A stretch of 64,000 nucleotides of DNA from Ziziphus jujuba. Lineage: Eukaryota > Streptophyta > Magnoliopsida > Rosales > Rhamnaceae. Positions within the stretch are counted from its first letter, which is position 1. Each line of letters begins with the position of its first letter. Below are positions 25,276 to 36,000 of the stretch, one piece after another. The stretch is from NCBI RefSeq assembly GCF_031755915.1, contig NC_083383.1, positions 23,239,001 through 23,303,000 of the forward strand. Direction: 5' to 3'. A model generated the notes under the pieces. It worked only from the letters and a program-made list of their open reading frames with translations. It did no database searches and was not told where the DNA came from. The position numbers and the translations under genes were made by a program.

Positions 25276-25347
25276 TGACGTGGCACGATTTGATGACATG
25301 GATGGTGACGTGGCATCATATGGTGACATGGCACTTTTGCCACGTGG
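25276..25347 (+). promoter_or_regulatory. ACGT-core bZIP-type motif cluster in the gypsy LTR
   Basis: TGACGTGGCA occurs at 25276-25285 and again at 25306-25315, and GCCACGTGG at 25339-25347. ACGT cores of this kind are bound by plant bZIP factors. They lie upstream of the TATA-like element, in the position of U3. Function is inferred only. Confidence 0.4.
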
Positions 25348-25512
25348 AGGATGATATGCGCCTACATGGCATTAGTTGAATTTTATAATTAGGAAATATT
25401 AGTTTTTATTTTATGTCTTGATTGGATTTTGGCATGTTGCTTACTTTAGTTTCTAAATTTAGTTTTATTAAGTTTTTAAATTACTTGCCTATACTTATTA
25501 GGAAACTAGGAG

Positions 25513-25635
25513 ATAAATTAGGTTTCCTAAACTTAACCAAATTAGGTTTCCTAAATCTAACCAAATTAGGTTTCCTAAACCTAACCACATTAGGTTTCCT
25601 AAACCTATCAAAATTAGGTTTCCTAAACCTAATTT
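25513..25635. repeat. 25-bp minisatellite with hairpin units (5 copies)
   Basis: AAATTAGGTTTCCTAAAC-type units repeat five times at about 25-bp spacing. Each holds TTAGG..CCTAA, an inverted repeat with a three-base loop. The 3' LTR has only about three units (37733-37795). Confidence 0.85.
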
Positions 25636-25986
25636 TCGTCTATAATTATTTTTAGCAAATTTAGGAAAGCTTCGTAATTTATTTTACCTATTTAAAGGCA
25701 CACAAGTCATGAATAAAATGGAGATTACAATTTTGATTCAAAGTGAGAGTGATTCTTTTGGTTCTCTAAGAACTATATCGAACTTTTCAAGCTTTGCTTG
25801 TGGAGTTCAAATTTGACTTATCAATAGGTTATTCCGCACCCTATTGTGGCGTCTTCACCATATCAAGGTTCTTACCTAAAATATAGGTAATGGATCGAGG
25901 TCTTCCATTAATAACTTGTAAATAGACGATCTAAATCAATCTTCATTACAGGTTTAGGAGCAGGTCATCCTAGGTTCGTATCAATT

Positions 25987-25998
25987 TGGTATCAGAGC
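25987..25998 (+). other. Gypsy primer-binding site (initiator Met tRNA)
   Basis: TGGTATCAGAGC lies three bases after the 5' LTR. Confidence 0.9.
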
Positions 25999-26696
25999 TA
26001 GTTTCTAATTACAGGTTTGATCTATCTATTTCTTTTCTTTTGTTTCATTGTCTTTCTTTGTTTTTTTGGGGCAATTTTTAGCATTAGGTTAGAAATGGCA
26101 TCTTTGATTTCTTTGGTTGTTCTTTGTATTTGGGTTGCTATGCTTTCCTTTGCATTTTATTTTTGTGTTCTTCTTCATTCATTTTGATAAGATCTTATTC
26201 CCAAAAAAAAAAAAAAATAAAAAAAATTTAAAAAAAAAATTCGTCCTTAAATTTTCTTTTTCTTGTTCTTGTGGTTTGTGGCATTGAATTATTGAGATTT
26301 CAAGAGAACCAGGTAGTGGAAATTTTTTTTGGTTGATTTGAGGAGCGCAAAAAATAAGCCAAAATCAATACCGAAAATAAGGTTTGTTGAATATTCACTA
26401 ATTCCACTTTGCAAATCTCATTCTAATTTGTTCCTCACATTCTAGTTTCTTTTGTTTGTGCCAAATTTCTTGTTGAGCTTTCATCGTTGCCCTTTTTTTG
26501 TTACTTTTCATTCTATTTGTCTTGTAGCCTTATTTTCATAACTGTTTGGTAGGTCTATTTGGATTGTTACTTGCTAGTTTGTTTTAGTATGAAATTAGTT
26601 TGCAAAGACCAAAGAGAATTACTAGAGTGGTAAAAGCCGAACTATAACTAGAGTGCAAACATGAGTGAATTGAGACCTTGAATTTGAGCGAAACAC

Positions 26697-27627
26697 GTGA
26701 GGGAGTGTTGTGAGGTCCTTTTTACTAACAAGTTTTGCAGAAAAATCATGTCACAAGACAAAAGCAAAGAAAGCATGGATGAAACTTTGGGTGTGGCTGA
26801 TCCGAAGTTATACATTCAAGCCATGGTGGGAGAACTACAAAGAGCACTATGGTTGGAGATGAGGCAGATCCCTGATTAGGATGGAATCATCAATCCAAAC
26901 GCCGTAGCAACGACCTCCACAAAGGTTTGCTCATGGACGTGGTAGAGGAAGAGATATTCCAAGAAGGGGAGATTGGGAACGAGTGGGAGATGACTATGAG
27001 GAAGAAGAAGAAGACATTGGTTCGGGAATCAATCAATTCCATGGGAGAGAGAGGTTAGACCGAGGCAATGACTATGGACGAATTAAGATGAAAATACCAT
27101 CACTCCAAGGTAAAAGTGATCCAGAAGCATATCTTGAGTGGGAGAAAATAATTGAGATAGTATTTGATTGTCAAAACTACTCTGAGGCTAAAAAGGTTAA
27201 ATTAGCCACTGTTGAATTCACGGACTATGCTATTAGATGGTGGGACAAAGAGACACTTTCTAGGAGGCGAGCGGGTCAAAGACTTATAGATACGTGGGAG
27301 GAGATGAAGGCTTTGATGAGGAAGCGTTTCATACCTAGCCATTACTATAGAAGCATTTTTAAGAAACTACAAAGCTTGTCTCAAGGAAATAGGAGTGTGG
27401 AGGACTATTATAAGGAGATGGAAATCCTTATGATGAGGGCCAATGTTGAGGAGGATAGGGAGGCTACAATGACACATTTCTTGGCTGGTTTGAATAGGGA
27501 AATAGTAAATCAAGTGGACTTGCATCATTATGTGGAGATTGAGGAGATGTTGCACATGGCCATCAAAGTAGAGCAACAACTCAAGAGGAGGGGTACCATA
27601 AGATCTAGTATTCCTCAAAACACTTGA
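26697..27627 (+). pseudogene. Gypsy gag, broken
   Basis: An N-terminal piece (to 26879) contains DPKLYIQAMVGELQRALW. After stops, the frame resumes at 26983 with an acidic run, then PSLQGKSDPEAYLEWEKIIE, VKLATVEFTDYAIRWWDKE, RKRFIPSHYYRSIFKKLQSL, and VEDYYKEMEILMMRANVEED, ending in VEQQLKRRG. This is the chromovirus-type capsid (retrotransposon gag domain). A stop at 27625 separates it from the zinc knuckle. The same blocks occur in the two gag-only elements on the minus strand. Confidence 0.92.
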
Positions 27628-28453
27628 AAAGCAAGCCCAACCACATGGAAACCCAATCAACCTAAGTTTGAAGATAAAGCCACCACACAGCCTAAATCCG
27701 AAGTTAAGGTCGAATCATCCTCTTCCAAGCAAGTAAGTAAATTTGATTCATCTTCAACTAGATATCGAGATATCATGTGTTTTAAATGTCAAGGCAGGGG
27801 TCATATTGCAAGTCAATGTCCAAATAAGAGGGTCATGGTGATTCGGGAAAGTAGAGACATTGAAACTAAAGAGGAAGAGTCAGACAACGAATCCATGCCA
27901 CCATTGGAAGACATTGATGATGAAGATGAAGGAGATTACAAGTATCTAGTTGGTGGGGACTTGTCATTGGTTGCTAGAAGGGCTTTAACTGTGTATAAAG
28001 ATGAGAAGGAAGTGCAACGAGAGAACATCTTTCATATTAGGTGCAAAGTCAAGGATAAGGTATGTAGTATGATTGTTGATGGTGGGAGTTGTACTAATGT
28101 TGCTAGTGTTACTATGGTTGAAAAACTAGGTTTATCCACTATGAAGCATCCAGAACCATATAAGCTACAATGGCTTAATGATTGTGGAGAGTTGAAGGTG
28201 AATAGGCAAGTGAAGCTTTCATTCTTTATTGGTGATTATGAAGATGAGGTTATTCGTGATGTGGTAACTAATGCAAGCTGGTCATTTGCTTTTGGGACGT
28301 CCGTGGCAATTTGATAGAGATACTAATAATCATGGTCGTACTAATAAGATTGTCTTCAACTTCAAGGGTAAACGAGTGGTGCTTATGCCAATGACTCCTA
28401 AACAGGTTTTTGATGATCAAGTGGCTTTACAAAGGAGTAGAGAAGCTGAATAA
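27628..28453 (+). pseudogene. Gypsy zinc knuckle and aspartic protease, broken
   Basis: The CCHC knuckle CFKCQGRGHIASQC is at about 27777-27818. The protease follows with CSMIVDGGSCTNVASVTMVE. The expected catalytic D-S-G or D-T-G is D-G-G. A flap/closing block, HLLLGRPWQFDRDT, is in another frame from 28271 because of a frameshift. Downstream comes a Lys-rich linker to about 28560. Confidence 0.9.
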
Positions 28454-28559
28454 CAACAAAATCAAACTGTATCCAACCACCAAGAAAAGAAAAAGAGTGG
28501 TGAGGATGAGAGTGTGAGTGATAAAGAAAAGAAAAAGGGTGGAAAGAAAAAAAGACAGT

Positions 28560-29050
28560 TTTTATGCAAAACAGAGTGAGATGAAGAAGCTTTTTTGTTG
28601 TAAAACGCCTATGATTGTAATGACGTACAAAGAAGCATAAATGAATCATTTAACTAACCCTGATGAATTTGTTTTGCCTATTTCCATTGTTTTTCTTTTA
28701 TAAGAGTTCGATGATATCTTTCCCGAGGAGATTTCAAATGGGTTACCACCGATCAGAGGGATCAAACATCAAATTGATTTTATTCGAGGATTAACAATTC
28801 CAAACTGGCCAGCTTATAGGAGTAATCCAGAGGAGACAGAGGAACTTCAAAGGCAGGTAAGTGAATTGCTTGAAAAGGGATATGTTAGAGAAAGCACAAG
28901 TCCATGTGCTGTACCTATGTTATTAGTCCCTAATAAAGATGGAACATGGAGAATATGTGTAGATTGTAGGGCTATTAACAATATAACTATCAAATATCGT
29001 CATCCTATTCCTAGATTAGATGATATGCTTGATGAATTGGATGGTGCATG
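28560..29050 (+). pseudogene. Gypsy reverse transcriptase, first part (interrupted)
   Basis: Broken linker codons (TPMIVMTYKEA) lead into EFDDIFPEEISNGLPPIRG near 28707. Then follow IKHQIDFIRG, LEKGYVRESTSPCAVPMLLV, KDGTWRICVDCRAINNITIK, and PIPRLDDMLDELDGA. The frame is cut at 29050 by the gag-only element (target GCATG) and continues at 34983. Confidence 0.93.
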
Positions 29051-30188
29051 TGATACGAACTTAGGACGACCTGCTCCTAAACCCGTATTATATTAGCCCG
29101 GATCTTAATTAAATTCAAGTTCTAATGGAATGGACCTCAACCCCTAACCAACCTGTGGTTAGAAACCTTGGTATAATGTAGACGCCACAATAAGGGATGG
29201 AAAACCTATTGATAAGTCAAGCTAAAACAACCAATTCTCTAATGGTGTTTCAGGTGTTCTCAAAGAACAAAGAGATAATTAATCTCACTAGTATTTTCTT
29301 AATCAAATCAAAGTTTGAATTCTTATTGATAACTAAGCCTTTAAATAGGCTTTGAAAAGACAACTTAAAAACCCTAGAACATAAAGAAAACCGGCCACCA
29401 TACATAAAGAAACCTAGTTGGCCGAAACTATACTTCCTTTCCTGATCGAAGTTTGATTAATTAATTCCTTTATAGTAAATTAGGAATTAATTAATTTACA
29501 ATGGAAAGAATAAAATAAAAACCTTCCTAAAGTTATTTATCCAGAAAATAAATAAATAAAAGTCAAAAAGTAATGGTAGTTTCCTAAAACAAAAAGTAAA
29601 AACAAATTAGGAAACTAAAAATGCTAGCCTTTTGATCAAGTTGACTTTGATCAATCTTTGACCTCTTTGAGCTCCAAATCAGCTTCTAGATGCTTTTTAG
29701 GATGCCAAATAAGCTGAATATGAAGTCCCACACGTTGCCCATGCTTGGAAAAATAATAAAAGGCTAATACAGTAAAATACAGTAAAGCCAGCAAGCAATA
29801 CAGCAAATTCGGCCAAATTGTTGATGCTGTCCGTACAAGCCCTTTTTGATTGCATTTGAGGCTGATTTAACTTGATTCCATGACCTCTTAGGCATAAGTA
29901 TTGAACCCATAAAGCATTGGAACCATTTCATGCTTCCCGGACTCCAAAAATGTACCAAAACCGTCACCTGGGTCCATACCCGTCTCCAATGCTTGTATCA
30001 GCAAAGCATGTCTTGGTTCTTTGGTCATGATCATTCCTTCTTGATTATGATTTATCCTTTGAATAAACACAGCAAGGTTATCCTTGAACTTCTTGGCTTG
30101 TGCTCTAGTGATTGGTCCCACCTTCATTTGTAACGGATCGGCACCCCAGCGGGTTGTCGGTTGTACAGGTTCGGGCAGATTCGCATCA
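29051..30188 (-). repeat. 3' LTR of gag-only element, copy 1
   Basis: On the + strand it starts TGATACGAACTTAGG and ends GATTCGCATCA. Read on the minus strand, TATTTAAAGGC near 29345 is a plausible TATA region. The last part of the integrase-tail frame extends into it to 29888. Confidence 0.93.
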
Positions 30189-30470
30189 TTCCCCTCCTCT
30201 TGAAAAGGATTTGTCCTCAAATCGAAGTCATCACCTGCAGCAAAAGGAGATAAATAAGCAACATTAAATGTAGCACTAACACTATACTCACCCGGTAAAT
30301 CAAGTTTGTAGGTATTCTCATTGAGCCTTTCCAAAACTTGAAAATATCCATCTCCTCGCGGCATAAGCTTGGACTTTCTTTGTTTGGGAATCCTCTCCTT
30401 CCTTGGTTGAAACCAAAACTAATCTCCTGGGTTAAATACTATCACAATAAATACTAGAAATATAAGTTTA
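29888..30470 (-). pseudogene. Residual RT scrap fused to integrase C-terminus, reading into the LTR (copy 1)
   Basis: Reading on the minus strand from about 30470: LFANIKK-like RT residue, a junction FIVIVFNPGD near 30430-30460, then integrase tail RKERIPKQRKSKLMPRGDGY. It continues with FQVLERLNENTYKLDLPGEY, then crosses the purine tract and ends in the LTR with [16 protein letters not shown]. The full gypsy has FEPGDWVWLHLRKERFP at the corresponding place. A stop near the junction breaks this copy. Conservation of the tail with an identical deletion in copy 2 (49390) shows common descent. Confidence 0.8.
30189..30201 (-). other. Polypurine tract of gag-only element, copy 1
   Basis: AAGAGGAGGGGAA on the minus strand abuts the 3' LTR. 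It matches the full gypsy tract GAGAGGAGGGGAA except at the first base. Confidence 0.88.
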
Positions 30471-30746
30471 TCAAACTTTTTAATATTAGCAAATAATCTT
30501 TCCCAAAATTTTCAAATTTCCACTAAGTAAAGCTTTTAACAATGAAGATAAAGTTCTATGCAACAAAAATATCTTTAAATAAGTATCTTTAAAATTCATG
30601 ACCAGCAATGATTTCTTACTCTCAATAACATTATTAATATCCCCTAAACTCAAATAAAAGTTGCTACTTGACCTTTCTTTTCTTTCTTTTTCTTTTTTCC
30701 CCTTGGATTGGCACAAACCTTCGGATTTCCCTTCCTTCTCCAAACT

Positions 30747-32591
30747 CTAGGGTTTTCCACTTTCTTTCCCCTCTCTTTCAGTTTTTCCTTGATCTTTCCA
30801 CTCAATATGAGTCTTAAAAACCTTACCTTGATCAACAACCTCATTCTTACCTTCTTGAAAGGATGGTGAAGCCGTTGGGGCCATACTTGCTTTTTCCCTG
30901 AGCTTTTCGGCTTCTCTCCTTTGTTGCATTTGTAATTGGTCTTTGTAAACCTCTTTAGGAGATAATGGTTCCAGCTTGACCTTCTTCCCTTTAAACCTGA
31001 AAACAATACTATTTTCTCGACCAAAATGAGTAGCATCTTTATCAAATTGCCATGGCCTACCTAATAGTATATGTCCAGCAATCATGGGTACAATATCACA
31101 TAAAACTACATCCTCATATCTACCTATATTAAATTTTACTTTGGCTTGTTTGTTTACTTTCATCTCACCACTATCATTAAGCCATTGTAATCTATATGGT
31201 TTAGGATGTTTTATTGTTTTTAAGCCCAATTTATCAACTACAAGGTTACTTATTACATTAGTACAACTCCCACTATCTACAATCATGCTACAAATTTTAC
31301 CTTGTATTTCACAATGAGTGTGGAAGATGTTCTCTCGTTGAATTTGTTCTTCATCCTTGTAAACAGCAAGTACCCTCCTTGAGACCAAATTTAGCTCAAC
31401 ATTTGATGTATTTAATGGTTCGGCCTCATCATCAAGTCCTTCATCTTCTTGTTCGATTTCAGCCTCACTAGCCTCACTTTCGGATTCCACCTCTCCATTA
31501 CCCCTAATTATCATTATCCTTCTATTCGGGCATTGCCTGGCTATATGTCCTCTTCCTTGGCACTTGAAACAAATGATTTCTCTTGACTTTTGAGGTTTAG
31601 GTTCAAATTTTACCTCACCTTTAATGGCTTGGGCATATTCGGTTTTAAATTCTCTTATCGGCCGGTTGGTAGCTTCTTCACCAAGTTCCGGCTTCAGCTT
31701 GCTTTCATAAGTGGAATTGTTTTTCCAGCCACTTGAACTTGTCCTTCCATTGCTAGAAACTCCTCCAAACCGTGTGCTAACACCCCTCCTCTTGAATTGG
31801 TTCTCAAGCTTAATTGCTACATGCAACATCTCCACCAATTCCAAGTATTGTTGTAATTCAAGCTGGTTGGCAATGTCACGGTTCAAACCACTAAGAAATC
31901 TCGCCATTGTTGCCTCCCTATCCTCATTCATATTCAGCCTCATCATTAACATCTCCATCTCTTTGTAATAATCCTCCATGGACGTACTTCCTTGAGACAA
32001 AGATTGAAGCCGTTGATGCAGCAACCTATGGTAATGTGATGGCATAAACCGCTTTCTCATGGCTCCTTTCATTTGTCGCCATGTTGTAATCAAGTCATCA
32101 CCAACTCTTCTTCGGGTGCTTTGCTCATTTGTCCACCATTGGAGTGCATAATGGCCAAACTCCATTGCTGCCAACTTCACCTTCTTACCTTCCGAATAAT
32201 TGTGGCGGTCAAAAATCATCTCCATTTTTTCTTTCCACTCCAAATAAGCTTCGGGATGACTTTTACCCATAAAAGGTGGGATGTTAACCTTGATATTTCC
32301 CAAATCATCATCTGTATCTTCCCTCCTATATCTTCCATGGCCAGCTCTATCTTGGACAGCAAAAGTTTCGTCCATACCTTCCTTAAAGTCTCCACCAAAT
32401 GGCTCCTCATCAAATTCCTCTCTCGGTCTCTCGCGACCTCCTCGTCCTTGGCCTCGTCCTCTATAGAATTTTTTCCTTTTTCTTGTGTTCGGCATTCCTT
32501 GTGAGGCTTCTATCCTTCCCATTCTTTGATTCATATGCTCAACTTGAGCACTAACCTGCTGTATTGACTCCAAAACAGCTCTCATGTCCAC
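30747..32591 (-). CDS. Gag-protease polyprotein of gag-only element, copy 1
   Basis: An uninterrupted 614-codon frame, unusual in this decayed region. Order: Arg/Gly-rich segment (about 38-58), capsid (about 110-270: SHPEAYLEWKEKMEMIF, VKLAAMEFGHYALQWW, MRKRFMPSHYHRLLHQRL, MEDYYKEMEMLMMRLN), CCHC knuckle CFKCQGRGHIARQC (about 340-353), and aspartic protease with an intact triad in CSMIVDSGSCTNVI (about 432-445) and HILLGRPWQFDKD (about 505). Gag would assemble particles and the protease would cleave them. The natural start is probably further upstream near 32694 (MADSRIRRG), but a one-base deletion near 32607 breaks that link. A frameshift near 30747 separates the last linker (30486-30743). 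No RT is encoded. Confidence 0.9.
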   Translation of the reverse strand: MDMRAVLESIQQVSAQVEHMNQRMGRIEASQGMPNTRKRKKFYRGRGQGRGGRERPREEFDEEPFGGDFKEGMDETFAVQDRAGHGRYRREDTDDDLGNIKVNIPPFMGKSHPEAYLEWKEKMEMIFDRHNYSEGKKVKLAAMEFGHYALQWWTNEQSTRRRVGDDLITTWRQMKGAMRKRFMPSHYHRLLHQRLQSLSQGSTSMEDYYKEMEMLMMRLNMNEDREATMARFLSGLNRDIANQLELQQYLELVEMLHVAIKLENQFKRRGVSTRFGGVSSNGRTSSSGWKNNSTYESKLKPELGEEATNRPIREFKTEYAQAIKGEVKFEPKPQKSREIICFKCQGRGHIARQCPNRRIMIIRGNGEVESESEASEAEIEQEDEGLDDEAEPLNTSNVELNLVSRRVLAVYKDEEQIQRENIFHTHCEIQGKICSMIVDSGSCTNVISNLVVDKLGLKTIKHPKPYRLQWLNDSGEMKVNKQAKVKFNIGRYEDVVLCDIVPMIAGHILLGRPWQFDKDATHFGRENSIVFRFKGKKVKLEPLSPKEVYKDQLQMQQRREAEKLREKASMAPTASPSFQEGKNEVVDQGKVFKTHIEWKDQGKTEREGKESGKP

Positions 32592-33821
32592 TTGGTCTCC
32601 ACTCAGGTAGCTCGGGCATCGCCATGGAATGCTACGGACTCTTCCTCATTGATCCTCAAGGGTGAATCTCCTCTTCTTATTCTAGAATCTGCCATGTTAG
32701 TAAAATACTGTAAAAATAAAATAAATCCTCACAATATTCACTCCCTCATGTGTTTCACTCAAACAAGGTCTCGACACTCGTGTTTGCACACTAGTTTCGG
32801 CTTTTACCCTTTTTTAAGCTCACACACTCTTGCCTTTTTCCACTTAATGAGTTATCTCAAAGTTCTAATTAAAACACCCAAAAAACAGCAATTAGATCAC
32901 TAGTATGTTTTAATTAAACTTATCAACAAAACAGTAAGCAAAAATAAACAAATACCGAACGCAATGAAAATACCTATTTTCGGTTTTTCTAGACAAAATA
33001 AAGCAAAAAATTTGGAATTTTGAAGAACTGGACCAGATGGTAATATATTATGAGTTCAAGAATAAAATTTTAGAAAAAGAAATTCAAATACTAACAAGAA
33101 TCAAAGAGAACAAAAATATAGAATAGTTGTTGGTTGTTGTTCTTTGTAATTCAAGTTTTGTATTAATTCCTTTAACTAATTTTAATCCAAATAATTTAGC
33201 ACTCCAACTCAAATATCCAGCAGAAAAAATAACTCTCCAAAAACTCCAAATATGAAATAAATAATCAACACAGCAGCAGTTACAAGAAATTTCCAGCAAC
33301 AAACTTCAACACCAATTTTCAACAAACCTATATATATATATTTTATATTCGGCTTCCTTCTTTTTTTTTTTTTTTTTTTTTTCACTCACTGAATATCAGA
33401 CACAACTGAAGTAGTAAGAATAAACAACAAATTTGCAATTCCAACTCCAAAAATTCACCAAACCCGTGACCTCCAAATAAACACAAATGTGCAGTTTTTT
33501 TTTTTTTTTTTTCAAATGTTGCCGCAAACTCTTTTTTTTTTTGAATATATGAATGCAAATATTTAAGACTAAAAAAGCAAATAAAAATCAACAAAAACCA
33601 AAATTAACAAGAACAATGATGAAAAACAACCAACAAATTAGGAAACAAAAATATGATAAAACTAGGAAATCCTAATTCAACTAGGAATGAATTTTTTTAT
33701 ATTTTTTTTTAAGATGCAGAACGTGTAGGGGATGGATGCAACCTTAACCTAATGCTAAAATTGTAGAATAACACAAAAACAAATAAACAAATAAAGATAG
33801 ATCAAACCTGAACAAAATTTA

Positions 33822-33833
33822 GCTCTGATACCA
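33822..33833 (-). other. Primer-binding site of gag-only element, copy 1
   Basis: TGGTATCAGAGC on the minus strand, two bases from the 5' LTR (initiator Met tRNA). Confidence 0.9.
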
Positions 33834-33835
33834 AA

Positions 33836-34977
33836 TGATACGAGCCTAGGACGACCAGCTCCTAAATCCATATTATATTAGTCCGGATCTCAATTAAGTT
33901 CAAGTTCTAATGGAATGGACCTCAACCCCTAACCAACCTATGGTTAGAAACCTTGGTATAATGTAGACGCCACAATAGGGGATGGGAAACCTATTGATAA
34001 GTCAAGCTAAAACAACCAATTCTCTAATGGTGTTTCAGGTGTTCTCAAAGAACAAATAGATAATTAATCTCACAAGTATTTTCTTAATCAAATCAAAGTT
34101 TTAATTCTTATTGATAACTAAGCCTTTAAATAGGCTTTGAAAAGACAACTTAAAAACCCTAGAACATAAAGAAAATCGGCCACCATACATAAAGAAACCT
34201 AGTTGGCCGAAACTATACTTCCTTTCCCGATCTAAGTTTGATTAATTAATTCCTTTATAGTAAATTAGGAATTAATTAATTTACAATGGAAAGAATAAAA
34301 TAAAAACCTTCCTAAAGTTATTTATCCAGAAAATAAATAAATAAATAAAAGCCAAAAAGTAATGGTAGTTTCCTAAAACAAAAAGTAAAAACAAATTAGG
34401 AAACTAAAAATGTTAGCCTTTTGATCAAGTTGACTTTGATCAATCTTTGACCTCTTTGAGCTCCAAATCAGCTTCTAGATGCTTTTTAGGATGCTAAATA
34501 AGCTGAATATGAAGTCCCACACGTTGCCCATGCTTGGAAAAATAATAAAAGGCTAATACAGTAAAATACAGTAAAGCCAGCAAGCAATACAGCAAATTCG
34601 GCCAAATTGTTGATGCTGTCCGTACAAGCCCTTTTTGATTGCATTTGAGGCTGATTTAACTTGATTCCATGACCTCTTAGGCATAAGTATTGAACCCATA
34701 AAGCATTGGAACCATTTCATGCTTCCCGGACTCCAAAAATGTACCAAAATCGTCACCCGGGTCCGTACCCGTCTCCAGCGCTTGTATAAGCAAAACAGGT
34801 CTTTGTTCTTTGGTCATGATCATTCCTTTTTGATTATGATTTATCCTTTGAATAAACACAGCAAGGTTATCCTTGAAATTCTTGGCTTGTGCTCTAGTAA
34901 TTGGTCCCACCTTCATCCATAACGGATCAGCATCGCAGCGGGTTGTCGGTTGTACGGGTTCGAACGGATTCGCATCA
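33836..34977 (-). repeat. 5' LTR of gag-only element, copy 1
   Basis: Nearly the same as 29051-30188. It starts TGATACGAGCCTAGG and ends GATTCGCATCA on the + strand. Confidence 0.93.
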
Positions 34978-34982
34978 GCATG

Positions 34983-36000
34983 CATGTTTTCAAAAAGTGA
35001 TATTAAAAGTGGTTATCATCAAATTCACATGAAGGAAGGTGATGAATGGAAAACAGCATTTAAAAAAAAGCATGGTTTGTATGAGTGGTTGGTTATGCCA
35101 TTTGGGTTAACTAATGCCCCTAGTACTTTTATTAGACTTATGAATCATGTTTTGCATGCTTACATTGGAAAATTTGTGGTTGTGTACTTTGATGATATCC
35201 TTGTATATAGTAGGAGTTTAGAAGAGCATGTAGGGCATCTTAGGTTAGTGTTAGATGTTCTTAGGAAAGAAAGACTTTATGCTAATCTTAAAAAGTGTGA
35301 CTTTTGTAAATCTGAGCTTGTGTTTCTAGGTTTTGTGATTAGTGCTGCAGGTATCAAAGTTGATCAAGAGAAGGTGAAAGCCATTCAAGAGTGGCCCATG
35401 CCAACTAGCATCACCCATGTTAGAAGCTTCCATGGTTTTACTAGTTTCTATCGAAGGTTTGTTAAAGATTTTAGTACTATTGCTACATCTTTGACAGAGG
35501 TTATTATGAAGAGTGTAGGTTTTTAATGGGGAGAAGCTCAAGAAAGGTCTTTTAATTTATTAAAAGAAAAACTAACAAATGCTCCTTTATTGGTGCTCCC
35601 TAACTTTTCCAAAACTTTTGAGATTGAATGTGATGCATCAAGAATAGGTATAGGTGCTGTTTTGATGCAGGAGGGAAAACCAATTGCTTATTTCTGTGAA
35701 AAGCCAAGTGGGGCAGCCTTAAACTATCCAACTTATGACAAAGAGCTATATGCATTGGTTAGAGCATTGGAGACATTCCAGCACTACTTATGGCCTAAAG
35801 AGTTTGTGATTCACACAGATCATGAGTGCTTGAAGTACATAAAGGGACAAGGAAAGCTCAACAGGTGCCATGGTAAGTGGATGGAATTTCTTGAGATGTT
35901 TCCTTATGTCATTCGCTACAAGCCAGGTAAGGAAAAAAATATTGTAGTTGATGCATTATCCCGCAGGTATGTATTACTTTCTACTTTGGATGCTAAACTA
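34983..36000 (+). pseudogene. Gypsy reverse transcriptase (second part) and RNase H
   Basis: Continues the RT split at 29050 with [20 protein letters not shown]. It then runs through [20 protein letters not shown], the intact catalytic [11 protein letters not shown], and [21 protein letters not shown] stop at 35524 is followed by RNase [22 protein letters not shown] block ([16 protein letters not shown]), [19 protein letters not shown] and [10 protein letters not shown]. The RNase H part is otherwise open to VVDALSRR near 35945. Confidence 0.93.

Larger units (their letters stand above)
25045..25983 (+). repeat. Gypsy 5' LTR
   Basis: Begins TGATGAGAGCACCCC and ends AGGTTCGTATCA. It lacks about 10-11 bases near the start that the 3' LTR has. 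It carries three ACGT-core motifs (25276, 25306, 25339), a TATA-like TATTTAAA near 25689, and five 25-bp minisatellite units (25513-25630). Confidence 0.93.
29051..34977 (-). mobile_element. Non-autonomous gypsy element with gag and protease only (copy 1)
   Basis: Inserted in the RT codons of the gypsy element, with the perfect target duplication GCATG (29046-29050 and 34978-34982). LTRs of 1138 and 1142 bp (29051-30188, 33836-34977) differ at only a few bases per hundred. On the minus strand the order is LTR, primer site, a long gag-CCHC-protease ORF, a scrap of RT fused to the integrase C-terminus, purine tract, LTR. The RT catalytic region, RNase H and the integrase core are absent. Its interior is 3647 bp. 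This layout matches the TR-GAG concept of non-autonomous LTR elements that keep gag (established), here with protease as well. Confidence 0.93.

Noticed and set aside
32073..32504. 143-codon + strand ORF opposite the gag frame
   Set aside because: Antisense shadow of the gag-protease frame on the minus strand.
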